Positions 17,143 through 27,863 of a stretch of 64,000 bases of DNA are shown here, piece by piece (position 1 is the first letter of the stretch; the number at the start of each line of letters is the position of its first letter). The DNA is from Pseudomonadota bacterium (GTDB taxonomy: Bacteria > Pseudomonadota > Alphaproteobacteria > Sphingomonadales > Sphingomonadaceae). The position numbers were made by a program, and so were the translations under genes. The notes beneath the pieces are model-generated. The model was not told the DNA's origin. It searched no databases and saw only the letters and a program-made list of their open reading frames with translations. The stretch lies in NCBI GenBank assembly GCA_023400405.1, contig JAEXFD010000052.1:48969-112968 (forward strand), read 5' to 3'.

Positions 17143-19404
17143 ATGAACCATCGTCGCTTGCTGCTTGGCGCCTCGGCGCTGGCCCTGGTCTGGTGCGGCG
17201 CTGCCGCGGCGCAGACCACATCCCCGCCCGCCGCGCAGGATCAGAGCGCGGAGAATGATCGCGACCGGAACGACGAGAACGAGATCGTCGTCACCGCGCA
17301 GCGTCGTGCGGAAAATCTGATGACCACCTCGGTCTCGGCCTCGGTGCTCACCGGCACCGATCTCGATCACAAGGGCGTCGCCAATGTCGATGCGCTGCAA
17401 TTCGCGATGCCGAGCGTGGTCGTGAACAATTTCGGCCAGGGCAATGATTTCAACGTCCGCGGCATCGGCAAGGCCGAGCACAATACGCAGACGACAACGG
17501 GCGTGATCACTTATCGCGACGGCGTGCCGAGCTTCCCGGGCTATTTCCAGATGGAGCCCTATTACGACGTCGCCAACATCCAGGTGCTGCGCGGCCCCCA
17601 GGGCACGATCGTCGGCCAGAACGCGACCGGTGGCGCGGTGTTCGTCAACACCAACGATCCGATCATCGGCGGCGGCAATCACGGCTATGTGAATTTCAAC
17701 TACGGCAATTACAACGATGCCGGGATGCAGGGCGCGGTCAATCTGCCGATCAGCGACACCTTCGCCGCCCGGATCGCGCTGTTCGGCTCACGCCGCGACA
17801 GTTTCTACAAGGTCACCGGTCCGAACGGCACGCCCTATCCCTATGATGCCGGCAAGCAGGGGCTGATGGCGGGACGGATCAGCTTCTTGTGGAAGCCGAG
17901 CGATCGCCTGACCATCCTTTCCAAGTCGGACTTCGACTATCTCGACATGGGCGCCTATCCGGCCCAGCCCTTCGGCAATTTCTACAAGACGATTCCGGGC
18001 ACCAGCACGCCGAATCCCAATTATCGCGACCTGTTCGATATCAAGCTCAACGCCCCCCAGGCGGCCCGCGACCAGTTCCTCCGCTCGATCCTCAAGATCG
18101 ATTACGAAGGCGCCAGCGGGATCAAGTTCCGCTCCGTCACCGGCTTCCAGAACGGCAACACGATGTACCGCGCCGATCTGGACGGCACGGCGTCGGACAC
18201 GGCCGGCGCTACTAACTCGACCTTCTACGACAGCGTCACCGAGACGCAGTTCAGCCAGGAATTCAACATCATCTCGCCGGACAACCAGCGCTTCACCTGG
18301 CTGGCCGGGGCATTCGGGCTGTGGAACAGCTATTTCTTCCTGAGCCCGTACAGCAACTTCACGATCGATGTCTGCCACCCGCTCAACCTGGCGGCATGCA
18401 AATACCAGCTCAAGGGCCGCAATCCCGAGCGTTCGCTGGCGGCGTTCGGCCAGGTTGGCTTCCAGATCACGCCCAGCCTGAAGCTCGAACTCGGCGGCCG
18501 CTACACCTGGAGCCGCTCGATCAACCGCGTCGATGTGCTGCAATATGGCACCTATATCCGCGACGATCAGCAGACCAAGTCGGAGAATTTCTCCTACAAG
18601 GCGTCGCTCGGCTGGAAGGTGAGCCCGAGCCAGTATCTGTACGGCTTCGTCGCCACCGGCTTCCGCCCCGGCGGCCTCAACGTGCCGGTCGGCCTAGGCC
18701 TGCCCGCGCCGTTCAAGCCGGAAGAGATCACGTCGTTCGAAGCCGGCTGGAAGGGCAATTTCGCCGGCGGCCACATTCGCACCACGCTGAGCGGCTTCTA
18801 CAACGACTATAAGAACTTCCAGGTCATCATCGGCTATCCGACTTTCCCGACCTTCGGGATCGAATTGAACGTGCCTGACAAGACCCAGATCTACGGGTTC
18901 GAGGCCGAGGCGGAATTCCGCAGCGGCGGCTTCTCGCTCGATGCCGGCATCAACGTGCTCCACAGCGAGCTCGGCACCTTCTACGCCAGCGATCCGCGCG
19001 TCGCGAGCACCGGCGCCTGCGATCCGCGCACGGGCAGCCCGACCAACGCCGCGAACTGCATCAATCTCGCCGGCCGTCGCCAGACCTATGCGCCGGACCT
19101 CACCTTCAATGTCGGCGCCGCCTATGACATCGAACTCGGCAATGGCGACAAGATCACGCCGCGCGTCAATCTCGGGCATATCGGCAATCAATGGGCGACT
19201 TTGTTCGAGGCGCCGACGCGCGGCGATCTGCTCGAGGCGCGCAACATCCTCAACGCGCAGCTCGCCTTCCAGCACAAGAGCTGGACGATGACGGCCTATG
19301 GCACCAACCTAACCGACCAGCATTATCCGGCCGCCCTCAACTCCGGCCTCTATTTCGCCGGCGCGCCGCGGCAATATGGCATCAAGCTGCTCAAGATCTT
19401 CTGA
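17143..19404 (+). CDS. TonB-dependent outer-membrane receptor
   Basis: A 753-residue TonB-dependent receptor. The start follows GGGAGGG and gives a signal peptide (MNHRRLLLGASALALVW, cleaved near AAAQ). The mature protein has a TonB-box-like NEIVVTAQRR, a plug with VLRGPQGTIVGQNATGGAV, and a long barrel ending in the terminal aromatic GIKLLKIF expected for outer-membrane insertion. Its neighbours are an acyl-CoA ligase, carboxylesterase, MFS permease, TetR regulator and SDR. This makes it the likely uptake step for a hydrophobic ester or acid degraded by that group, though the ligand itself is not shown by the sequence. Confidence 0.93.
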   Translation: MNHRRLLLGASALALVWCGAAAAQTTSPPAAQDQSAENDRDRNDENEIVVTAQRRAENLMTTSVSASVLTGTDLDHKGVANVDALQFAMPSVVVNNFGQGNDFNVRGIGKAEHNTQTTTGVITYRDGVPSFPGYFQMEPYYDVANIQVLRGPQGTIVGQNATGGAVFVNTNDPIIGGGNHGYVNFNYGNYNDAGMQGAVNLPISDTFAARIALFGSRRDSFYKVTGPNGTPYPYDAGKQGLMAGRISFLWKPSDRLTILSKSDFDYLDMGAYPAQPFGNFYKTIPGTSTPNPNYRDLFDIKLNAPQAARDQFLRSILKIDYEGASGIKFRSVTGFQNGNTMYRADLDGTASDTAGATNSTFYDSVTETQFSQEFNIISPDNQRFTWLAGAFGLWNSYFFLSPYSNFTIDVCHPLNLAACKYQLKGRNPERSLAAFGQVGFQITPSLKLELGGRYTWSRSINRVDVLQYGTYIRDDQQTKSENFSYKASLGWKVSPSQYLYGFVATGFRPGGLNVPVGLGLPAPFKPEEITSFEAGWKGNFAGGHIRTTLSGFYNDYKNFQVIIGYPTFPTFGIELNVPDKTQIYGFEAEAEFRSGGFSLDAGINVLHSELGTFYASDPRVASTGACDPRTGSPTNAANCINLAGRRQTYAPDLTFNVGAAYDIELGNGDKITPRVNLGHIGNQWATLFEAPTRGDLLEARNILNAQLAFQHKSWTMTAYGTNLTDQHYPAALNSGLYFAGAPRQYGIKLLKIF

Positions 19405-19416
19405 CCCGCTCTCTCC

Positions 19417-19444
19417 GGCCGCCGGTGCTCCCTCGCCGGCGGCC
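19417..19444 (+). terminator. Hairpin terminator after the TonB receptor
   Basis: A 9-bp GC-rich stem (GGCCGCCGG / CCGGCGGCC) with a 10-nt loop, followed by a T-rich run (CCTTTGTTCCTTTT), lies 12 nt after the receptor stop. It fits a rho-independent terminator, although the acyl-CoA ligase starts only 30 nt later and may be partly read through. Confidence 0.7.
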
Positions 19445-19474
19445 GCCTTTGTTCCTTTTGCCGTGCAAGGTTTC

Positions 19475-21070
19475 ATGCAGCCCTTTGGTCTGACGATAGA
19501 CAAGTTCCTCGACCATGCCGCCAAATGGTTCGGTGATCGCGAGGTGGTCGAGGGCGATGCCGGGCGGATCGTCCGGCGGACCGACTATGCGACGCTGCGC
19601 GAGCGCAGCAATCGTATGTCCGGCGCGCTCGCGGCGCTCGGGCTGGAGTTCGGCGATCGGGTGGGCACGCTCGCCTGGAACAGCATCCACCATCTCGAAC
19701 TCTATTATGCCGCGATGGGCATGGGGCTGGTCTGCCACACGCTCAATCCGCGGCTGACCGCGGCGCATCTGGCGACGATGATCAACGAGGCGCAGAATCG
19801 CGCGCTCGCCGTCTCGGCGGACCTTCTCCCGCTCGCGCGCGAATTGCTGCCGCATTGCCCGACGATAGAGCAGATGATCGTGCTCGATCAGCCGTTCGAC
19901 GACGCACAGCCGCTCGGCGCATCGACGGTCCGCGCCTGGGACTATGAAACGCTGCTCGCCACCCACGGCGCGCCGCACGCCTGGGGCGATTTCGACGAGA
20001 ACACGCCGGCCGGCCTTTGCTACACTTCGGGGACGACCGGCCGGCCCAAGGGCGTCGTCTACACCCACCGCTCCAACTATCTCCACACGCTGCGCGCGCT
20101 CCAGGCCGATTCGATGGCGCTCACCGATCGTGAGGCGGTGCTGGTGGCGGTGCCGATGTTCCATGCCAATGGCTGGGGCCTGCCCTTCGCCGCCCCAGCC
20201 GCGGGCGCCAAGCTGGTCCTGCCCGGCCGTGGCCTCGACGGCGCCAGCCTCGCTGGGCTGATCCGCGACGAGGGCGTGACGCTCGGCGTGGGCGTCCAGA
20301 CGGTCTGGCTCGGCCTCGCCGACCAGCTCGATGCTGCCGGTGGTGCGCTGCCGACGCTCGAACGCGTGTTGATCGGCGGATCGAGCTGCCCCGACGCACT
20401 GCTGCGCCGGCTCGAGGATCGGCTCGGCTGCAAGGTGCAGACGAGCTGGGGCATGACCGAGCTTTCGCCGACCGGCACCGTCGCGCCGCTTCACGGCCTC
20501 GATGATGGCCGCGCCTCGGGGCGCCCGCCGATCGGGCTCGACCTCAAGCTCACCGATGCGGAGGGCAATACATTGCCCGTCCAGCGCGACATTCTCGGCC
20601 ATCTCAAGGTGAGGGGCCAGAGCGTCATCGATCGCTATTTTGGCGCGGCGGAAAGCGCGCTCGATGCCGAAGGTTATTTCGATACCGGCGATCTGGCGAT
20701 GATCGACGCCAGGGGCAATCTCACCATCTGCGGGCGCGCCAAGGACCTGATCAAGTCCGGCGGTGAATGGATCAACCCGACCGAGATCGAGGCGATCGTC
20801 GGCGCGCACCCCGCGGTGCGGCACGTTGCGGTGATCGGCCGGCCCGACGTCAAATGGGGGGAGCGGCCAGTGCTGATCGTCGAGACCGACGGCGAGGATC
20901 CCCGGGCGCTGCTCGGGCTGCTGCACGGCAAGGTCGCCGATTGGTGGATCCCGGCCGAAGTCGCGGAGATCGACGCGATGCCGCTCGCCGCCTCGGGCAA
21001 GATCGACAAGCAGCGCCTGCGTGCCGACTATGCCGAGGGGCGAATCGAAGGGGTGCGAGTGGGGCGGTGA
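19475..21070 (+). CDS. Fatty-acyl-CoA ligase (acyl-activating enzyme)
   Basis: The 531-residue enzyme belongs to the adenylate-forming superfamily and activates a carboxylic acid with ATP and CoA. The ATP motif is YTSGTTGRPKG and the A5 motif is GMTELSPTG. The hinge region is GRAKDLIKSGGEWINP and the catalytic Lys lies in AASGKIDKQRLR. The overall layout resembles medium- or long-chain FadD/AlkK-like ligases. The start at 19475 is chosen because the family begins near MQPFGLTIDKFLDHAA. It lies downstream of the TonB receptor and opposite an esterase, so it may activate an acid released by that esterase. Substrate chain length is not predicted. Confidence 0.9.
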   Translation: MQPFGLTIDKFLDHAAKWFGDREVVEGDAGRIVRRTDYATLRERSNRMSGALAALGLEFGDRVGTLAWNSIHHLELYYAAMGMGLVCHTLNPRLTAAHLATMINEAQNRALAVSADLLPLARELLPHCPTIEQMIVLDQPFDDAQPLGASTVRAWDYETLLATHGAPHAWGDFDENTPAGLCYTSGTTGRPKGVVYTHRSNYLHTLRALQADSMALTDREAVLVAVPMFHANGWGLPFAAPAAGAKLVLPGRGLDGASLAGLIRDEGVTLGVGVQTVWLGLADQLDAAGGALPTLERVLIGGSSCPDALLRRLEDRLGCKVQTSWGMTELSPTGTVAPLHGLDDGRASGRPPIGLDLKLTDAEGNTLPVQRDILGHLKVRGQSVIDRYFGAAESALDAEGYFDTGDLAMIDARGNLTICGRAKDLIKSGGEWINPTEIEAIVGAHPAVRHVAVIGRPDVKWGERPVLIVETDGEDPRALLGLLHGKVADWWIPAEVAEIDAMPLAASGKIDKQRLRADYAEGRIEGVRVGR

Positions 21071-21081
21071 AGGCCAGAAGG

Positions 21082-21101
21082 CCCTCCCCTTCAGGGGAGG
21101 G
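21082..21101. terminator. Bidirectional hairpin terminator
   Basis: An 8-bp perfect stem (CCCTCCCC / GGGGAGGG) with loop TTCA sits in the 41-nt gap between the convergent ligase and carboxylesterase genes. The tail is not T-rich. Confidence 0.6.
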
Positions 21102-21111
21102 GCTTACACCC

Positions 21112-22740
21112 TCAATCGCACCCCGCCACCTTCGGCGGCAGCGGCGGCGAATTCAGCCCGACATTCCAGTTCCAGCCGATATTGCCCTTGGCTCGGCGCC
21201 GGCAGACGATCGCCTCGTACTGGTCGTACATGCCCGGCATCAGCCCGGTCTCCGGTACCGCCTTGTCGGTGAAATGCAGGAACGAACGCGCGCTGCCGAA
21301 GGCCGGCCAATCGGGCGCGCCGGCCGCCACCGGCTTGCCCGTCGCCGCGAAGCTCGTCCAATAGCCGATCATCGCATCGGATAAGCCGCGGTCGCTCTCG
21401 GGCATCGCCGGCCAGTGCGGCGGCAGGTCGGAGAAGGTGCCGAACACATAGGGCAATTCGCTGGCGTGGAAGGCGTGGAGCCCCGCCTGGTCCATCGCCG
21501 GATAGCCATGATCCCACAGGTACAGATAGGCCGGCTGCCCGATCGCGGTCTGCTTGCGGGCCATCCGCTCCGAGGTCCAGCCATAGAGCGCGTCGCGCGT
21601 CGTCGCGAGGATGCTCTCCGGATAATCGGCTGCCGGATAGAGCTTCAGGAACGCGTCGGCGAATTCGCCATAGCGCGCGCGAATGCCCTTCTCATAGGCT
21701 TCGGCGCTGTCCGGCGCCTTGGGCGCGAGCGAGCGCAGCGAACGGATCTCGCCCTGGTTGAACCCGGCGAGCACCGGCACCGGCGCCTGGTGGCGACGAT
21801 CGAACGCCTCGGTCATCTGCTCGGGCAGCACCAGCCCGTCGACATTGCCGAACGGGAAGAAGCCGACGGCGGCGGCCTTGTTGGTGATTTCCTGCGCGTC
21901 CATGCCGCGCAGGTCCGAAAGCGTCGTGACCTGGAGCGCCGTGCCGAGCATCTGGCCCTGCGCCTCGGCCGAGGGCCAGCCATGGACGCCCTTCTTCAGC
22001 TCGGTCATCGAGACCATATAGGCGCTCTCGGCGATCGCCTTGTGGAACGTGCCGCGCGCGAGCGGCGATTCGAGCAGATAGAGCACGCTGAGCCCGCCGG
22101 CGGACTCGCCCGCGATCGTCACGTTCCCGGCATCGCCGCCGAACGCCGCGATATTGTGCTTCACCCAGGCGAGCGCCGCCATCTGGTCGAGCAGCCCGTA
22201 ATTGCCCGAGACCTTCTGGGGCGATTCGGTCGAGAGAGAAGGATGGGCGAGCCAGCCGAGCACCCCTAGCCGATAATTGATCGAGACGACGATCACGCCC
22301 TTCTCGGCCATGCGCTGCCCGTCATACATCGGCTCGCGGCTCGATCCTGAGACGAGCGCGCCGCCATGGATCCAGAAGAACACGGGCGCCTTTTTGGCAT
22401 TGGTCGGCGCCCAGATGTTGAGCGTCAGGCAATCCTCGCTCGAAGGCAGCGGCGCGGCGGGCGAATAGACCGACACGGCCTTGCTCTGCGGCTGCACACA
22501 GGCCGGGCCGAACGCCGTTGCCTGGCGCACGCCCTTCCACGGCTGCATCGGCGCGGGCGGCCGCCAGCGCATCGCGCCGACCGGGGGCACGGCATAGGGA
22601 ATGCCCTTGAACGTGCGGATCGTTCCGGTCTGCGTGCCCTGGACCGATCCGGACGGGGCCTGGACGATCGGGCCTTGCGCGAGTGCAGGCGCGGCGAGGA
22701 CGAGCGCCAGCGCGGTGGCGAGGGGACGAAGCAGCATCAT
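21112..22740 (-). CDS. Type-B carboxylesterase (secreted)
   Basis: The 542-residue protein is a carboxylesterase/cholinesterase-type (type B) hydrolase. An N-terminal signal peptide (MMLLRPLATALALVLAAPALAQ) sends it to the periplasm or beyond. Motifs are the oxyanion hole WIHGGALVSGSS, the nucleophile elbow AGESAGG, and the His region HASELPYVFG. The second family signature EDCLTLNIW is also present. Its start overlaps the MFS stop by 4 nt (ATGA), so permease and esterase are one operon. It likely hydrolyses an ester whose acid is then imported or activated; the substrate is unknown. Confidence 0.92.
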   Translation of the reverse strand: MMLLRPLATALALVLAAPALAQGPIVQAPSGSVQGTQTGTIRTFKGIPYAVPPVGAMRWRPPAPMQPWKGVRQATAFGPACVQPQSKAVSVYSPAAPLPSSEDCLTLNIWAPTNAKKAPVFFWIHGGALVSGSSREPMYDGQRMAEKGVIVVSINYRLGVLGWLAHPSLSTESPQKVSGNYGLLDQMAALAWVKHNIAAFGGDAGNVTIAGESAGGLSVLYLLESPLARGTFHKAIAESAYMVSMTELKKGVHGWPSAEAQGQMLGTALQVTTLSDLRGMDAQEITNKAAAVGFFPFGNVDGLVLPEQMTEAFDRRHQAPVPVLAGFNQGEIRSLRSLAPKAPDSAEAYEKGIRARYGEFADAFLKLYPAADYPESILATTRDALYGWTSERMARKQTAIGQPAYLYLWDHGYPAMDQAGLHAFHASELPYVFGTFSDLPPHWPAMPESDRGLSDAMIGYWTSFAATGKPVAAGAPDWPAFGSARSFLHFTDKAVPETGLMPGMYDQYEAIVCRRRAKGNIGWNWNVGLNSPPLPPKVAGCD

Positions 22741-24017
22741 GCGGTCACCTTTGCGGATGCTTCGCGGCGCAGGATGCGCGCGAGGATGAGGAACAGTGCG
22801 ATCGCGATCAGATAGAAAGGCGACAGCGTGTAGAGCGCGAGCTGGAGCCCGTGCTCCGAACCTTGCGCTTTGAACCAGTCGCTAGCGGCGCCGACATAGG
22901 TGGGCCCAAGGCCCAGGCCGATGAAGTTCATCACGAGCAGCAGCAGCGCGCCGGAGAGCACGCGCTGATCGGGGCGGACTTCCTCCTGCACCAGCGCGAC
23001 GGAGGCCGAGAGGTAGAAATAGTTGAAGACGTTGACGACGGTCAGCAGCAGCAGCGCGAGGGGCCAGGCCGGTGCCCAGACGAACGCCAGATAGAAGGGC
23101 ATCGCCACGGCGAGCGAGATGGCGGGGCCCAGCGCATAGACGGTGCGGCTCCGGCGGCCGAGGCGATCGATCACCCGGCCGGAGACCAGCATCGCCGCGC
23201 TCATGCCGAGGCCGACGACCAGCGCGTACCAGATTGCGATCTGCGGCAGGGTCATGCCTTTTTCGCGGATCAGGAACAGCACCGAGAAATTGCCGAGGCC
23301 ATAGGTCACGAACTGGGTCGCGCCGCTGCCGAGCGCGGCGAGCATCAGCACCGGATGGGTGAAGAACATGACGACCGTGCCCCAGAAGGGCGCCTTGGCG
23401 GCGGCGGGCCGGGCAGGCGCGTCGAGGTCGGTCGCGCCGCGCCTCGGCTCGCGCACGATCAGCGGCACGAATATCGCCGTGACCACGCCTACTGCGCCGA
23501 TCCCGATGAACGCCATGCGCCAGTCGAGCAGCGCCGCGATCGAGGCGCCGAACGCGATCCCCAGCGCCGCGCCGATCGGCGGCCCGAGATTATAGATGCC
23601 GAACGCGGTGCCGCGCTCGCCGGGGCGGAACGTGTCGGTGATGATCGCATAGCTGGGCGGCACGCCGCCGGCCTCGCCGAAGCCGACGGTCATGCGGGCG
23701 ATGACGAGCTGGGTGTAGCTGGCCGCGAGGCCGCAGGCGATCGTGGCACCGCTCCAGATCGCGCAGGCGAGCGACAGGATCGTCAGCCGGCTGGTGCGAT
23801 CGGCAAGCCAGCCGATCGGGATCGCGATGAAGCAATAGAACATCGCGAAATAGAGCCCGCCGATCAGCCCGAGCTGGCCGTCGGTGACGTGAAGCGAATC
23901 CTGGATCGGCTTGGCGAGGATGCCGAGCAGCTGGCGATCGAGGAAATTGAGGACATAGACGAAGGTGAGCGTGACGAGCACGATCCAGCGGCGGCGGCCG
24001 GCGACCTCAGGTTCCAC
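22737..24017 (-). CDS. Spinster-type MFS permease
   Basis: A 12-helix major facilitator of the Spinster-like group frequent in sphingomonads. Typical motifs are the first-helix NFLDRQLLGILAKPIQ, the loop WLADRTSRL, and GEAGGVPPSYAIITDTF. I place the start at the GTG at 24017 because GGGAGAGGAA lies 3 nt upstream; this gives 426 residues. An upstream ATG at 24062 would add 15 unlikely residues. Members often lie in clusters for aromatic, steroid or ester catabolism, but the transported molecule is not known. The downstream carboxylesterase overlaps by 4 nt, and the TetR gene is divergent. Confidence 0.88.
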   Translation of the reverse strand: MEPEVAGRRRWIVLVTLTFVYVLNFLDRQLLGILAKPIQDSLHVTDGQLGLIGGLYFAMFYCFIAIPIGWLADRTSRLTILSLACAIWSGATIACGLAASYTQLVIARMTVGFGEAGGVPPSYAIITDTFRPGERGTAFGIYNLGPPIGAALGIAFGASIAALLDWRMAFIGIGAVGVVTAIFVPLIVREPRRGATDLDAPARPAAAKAPFWGTVVMFFTHPVLMLAALGSGATQFVTYGLGNFSVLFLIREKGMTLPQIAIWYALVVGLGMSAAMLVSGRVIDRLGRRSRTVYALGPAISLAVAMPFYLAFVWAPAWPLALLLLTVVNVFNYFYLSASVALVQEEVRPDQRVLSGALLLLVMNFIGLGLGPTYVGAASDWFKAQGSEHGLQLALYTLSPFYLIAIALFLILARILRREASAKVTA

Positions 24018-24161
24018 GCATTCCTCTCCCGCGGCGCTATCGTGCGCCGTTGCCGCCATCATGCCGACGCCCGCGCCGCTGTCAACCAATCCTATCACGC
24101 GTGTGAATGAAATCCGCGGCCCGGTCTTGACGCTCGCCGTCCGAGGCGGGAATGACGGGGT

Positions 24162-24836
24162 GTGACCGAGACCGCCAAGCCCGTTCGCCGCTCGCGCAAG
24201 GCCGAGCAGCGCGCCGAAACGATGGAGCAGATCCTCGACGCCGCCGAGCAGCTCTTCTCGCAGCACGGGCTTTACGGCGTCACGCTGAAGGACGTCGCCA
24301 AGCAGGTCGGCGTCCACCACACGCTGCTCAACTATTATTTCGCCGACAAGAAGGCGCTGTTCGACGCCGTGTTCGCGCGCCGCGCCGCGGTCACCAGCGA
24401 GCGGCGGATGCAGGCGCTCGACGCCTATGAGGCCGAATGCGGCGACCGACCCACCGTCGAAGGCGCGCTGCGGGCATTTCTCGATACCGATCTCGACACC
24501 TATATCGAGGGTGGCGAGGGCTGGAAGAACTATGCCAAGCTCGGCGCCCAGGTCGCCAACACTCCCGAATGGGGGGCCGAGCTGATGGACGCGCATTTCG
24601 ATCCGGTGGTGCTGCGGCTAATCGGCCTGCTCAAGCGCGCGCTGCCCGATTGCGCGGAGGCCGACATCTTCTGGGGCTATCACTTCGTCACGGGCGCGCT
24701 GATGCTCACCCTCGCGCGTACCGGACGCATCGACAAGCTTTCCGGGGGGCTGTGCCATTCGGACGACTTCATGGCGGTGAAGGAGCGGATGGCATCGTTC
24801 ATGGCCGCCGGCTTCCTCGCCATCTGTCGCAAATAG
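24162..24836 (+). CDS. TetR-family transcriptional regulator
   Basis: The 224-residue protein has an N-terminal TetR DNA-binding domain (about residues 15-65) with GVTLKDVAKQVGVHHTLLNYYFADKKALFDAVF, followed by an all-helical ligand-binding domain. The start is GTG at 24162. It is divergent from the MFS-esterase operon, with 144 nt between, and is followed at 85 nt by the SDR gene. This makes it the best candidate regulator of the whole module. TetR proteins of this shape usually repress until an effector, often the pathway substrate or an acyl-CoA, binds. No palindromic operator was found with confidence. Confidence 0.9.
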   Translation: MTETAKPVRRSRKAEQRAETMEQILDAAEQLFSQHGLYGVTLKDVAKQVGVHHTLLNYYFADKKALFDAVFARRAAVTSERRMQALDAYEAECGDRPTVEGALRAFLDTDLDTYIEGGEGWKNYAKLGAQVANTPEWGAELMDAHFDPVVLRLIGLLKRALPDCAEADIFWGYHFVTGALMLTLARTGRIDKLSGGLCHSDDFMAVKERMASFMAAGFLAICRK

Positions 24837-24921
24837 CGACTCATCAGTATATTCGTTCTCTTGCTAGTGAATGTCTTCACCGCTAGGAATCGCGCGCCCT
24901 TAAAAGAACGGGAGAGCAGGG

Positions 24922-25815
24922 ATGTCGCTAGCGGGTCGAGTAGCCATCGTGACGGGATCGGGCGGCGGATTGGGCCGCGCCCACGCGCTGTATCTGGCGC
25001 GCCAGGGCGCGCGCATCGTCGTCAACGACCTGTCGCAGGAAGCCGCAGACACAGTCGCGGCCGAGATCGCAGCGGCGGGGGGCGATGCGATGGGCATCGC
25101 GACCTCGGTCAGCGACGAAGCGGGCGTCGCGGCGATGGTCGAGGAAGTGCTGCATCATTGGGGACGGGTGGACATCCTGGTCAACAATGCCGGCATCCTG
25201 CGCGACAGGAGCTTCGCCAAGATGAGCATCGACGATTTCCGAACGGTGATCGACGTCCATCTGATCGGCGCGGCGATCTGCACCAAGGCCGTATGGGAGC
25301 CGATGCGCGAGCAGCGCCATGGCCGCATCGTGATGACCAGCTCCTCCTCCGGGCTCTACGGCAATTTCGGCCAGGCCAATTACGGCGCCGCCAAGATGGC
25401 GCTGGTCGGGCTAATGCAGACGCTCGGCATCGAGGGCGAGAAATACGGCATCCGCGTGAATTGCCTGGCGCCGACCGCGGCGACGCAGATGACCCATGGA
25501 GTGCTGTCCGACGAGAGCCTGGCGCTGCTCGATCCGGCACTGGTCAGCCCGGGCCTGCTCGCGCTCGTCGGGGACGATGCGCCGACCCGGGCGATCCTGT
25601 GCGCCGGCGCCGGCCATTTCGCCGCCGCGCATGTTACACTGACCGAGGGCATCCAGGTCGGTGGGGGTGCGGATGCGGGCGAGGAGGTCGCCGCGCGGTG
25701 GGCTGCGGTCAGCGATCGCGCGGGCGAGATCGTCCCGGCCTATGGCTTCGTGCAGGCCGAGCGAGAGTTGGCCGCCGCAGGTTATGCCGCGCCGGTGGCC
25801 GCCACCGTCCGCTAA
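24922..25815 (+). CDS. Short-chain dehydrogenase, hydroxyacyl-CoA dehydrogenase-like
   Basis: The 297-residue NAD(P)-dependent oxidoreductase has the SDR cofactor motif TGSGGGLGRAHA, the NNAG strand, the catalytic Ser in MTSSSSGLYG and the YxxxK pair in NYGAAKMAL. About 45 extra C-terminal residues beyond a classical SDR resemble the hydroxyacyl-CoA dehydrogenase domain of peroxisomal-type multifunctional enzymes. This suggests oxidation of a 3-hydroxyacyl-CoA. The ribosome binding site is GGAGAGCAGGG. It follows the TetR gene on the same strand and would fit one step of beta-oxidation of an acid activated by the ligase at 19475. Confidence 0.88.
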   Translation: MSLAGRVAIVTGSGGGLGRAHALYLARQGARIVVNDLSQEAADTVAAEIAAAGGDAMGIATSVSDEAGVAAMVEEVLHHWGRVDILVNNAGILRDRSFAKMSIDDFRTVIDVHLIGAAICTKAVWEPMREQRHGRIVMTSSSSGLYGNFGQANYGAAKMALVGLMQTLGIEGEKYGIRVNCLAPTAATQMTHGVLSDESLALLDPALVSPGLLALVGDDAPTRAILCAGAGHFAAAHVTLTEGIQVGGGADAGEEVAARWAAVSDRAGEIVPAYGFVQAERELAAAGYAAPVAATVR

Positions 25816-25830
25816 TCGGACCGGCAGCCG

Positions 25831-25944
25831 CCGAGTGCCGGCCGGGGGAGTCACCGCAAGGCTTGCGGCTGGCACCTGGTCATGTCGGGTGCGCATCTTC
25901 CACGAAGCTCGACGATGACTCGGCAAAGCCTTGCAGGCACTCGG
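25831..25944. repeat. Inverted-repeat region between convergent genes
   Basis: Two 9-nt arms (CCGAGTGCC at 25831 and GGCACTCGG at 25936) flank a second, tight palindrome (CCGCAAGGCTTGCGG at 25854). The block lies between the convergent SDR and hypothetical genes. It may act as a terminator or be a remnant of a repeat element. Confidence 0.45.
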
Positions 25945-25964
25945 CTTCTAGCCGCGGCTCGGCC

Positions 25965-26351
25965 TCACCAGATTTCGACCAGCATGACGAGCGGCGGGCC
26001 ACCGCGGCTGTGTGTGCCGGTCATGCGGATGCGGCTCGGGACGATGCTGTGGCCCTTATAGTCCGCGTCGACGCCCAGCTGGTCGATCAGATCCTGTTCT
26101 GCCGCCTTGCGCAGCGTGCCGATCGCGAGCCTCCGGGCTTGCGCGGCCGCGGCCGCAATGAAACTGCGATTGCGGGGATCTTTCGGCCCGCCGAGTTCGG
26201 CGGGAAAGAGCCAAATCTCGGCGAGCTCGCCTTGCGACACGAGGCGTTTCGCCGCGGTGAGGCTGATAACGGCGCCGAAATCTGGTCGCGCCATCGCCTT
26301 CGCCGGCAGCGCCAATGCCGCGAGCCCCCCGATCACCCCCCTGCGCATCAT
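25965..26351 (-). CDS. Hypothetical exported protein
   Basis: A 128-residue protein beginning MMRRGVIGGLAALALPAKAMA, a short signal sequence with paired Arg that could be Tat- or Sec-dependent. The mature part (about 105 residues) has no motif I recognise; it contains AEIWLFPAELGGPKDPRNRS near the middle. The start follows CAGGAGGGCGGG, a good ribosome binding site. It lies between the SDR gene and the UdgX gene with no evident operon partner. Function unknown. Confidence 0.7.
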   Translation of the reverse strand: MMRRGVIGGLAALALPAKAMARPDFGAVISLTAAKRLVSQGELAEIWLFPAELGGPKDPRNRSFIAAAAAQARRLAIGTLRKAAEQDLIDQLGVDADYKGHSIVPSRIRMTGTHSRGGPPLVMLVEIW

Positions 26352-26443
26352 GTCCCGCCCTCCTGGAATGACGGGGTAACGCTATCACGCAAGTCGCTCG
26401 ATTTCGGACCAAGCTGTATCCGTTTCGGATGCGACTCGCCCGC

Positions 26444-27841
<1,398 letters not shown>

Positions 27842-27863
27842 CGCACCTCGCTAGCGCCGGGGA

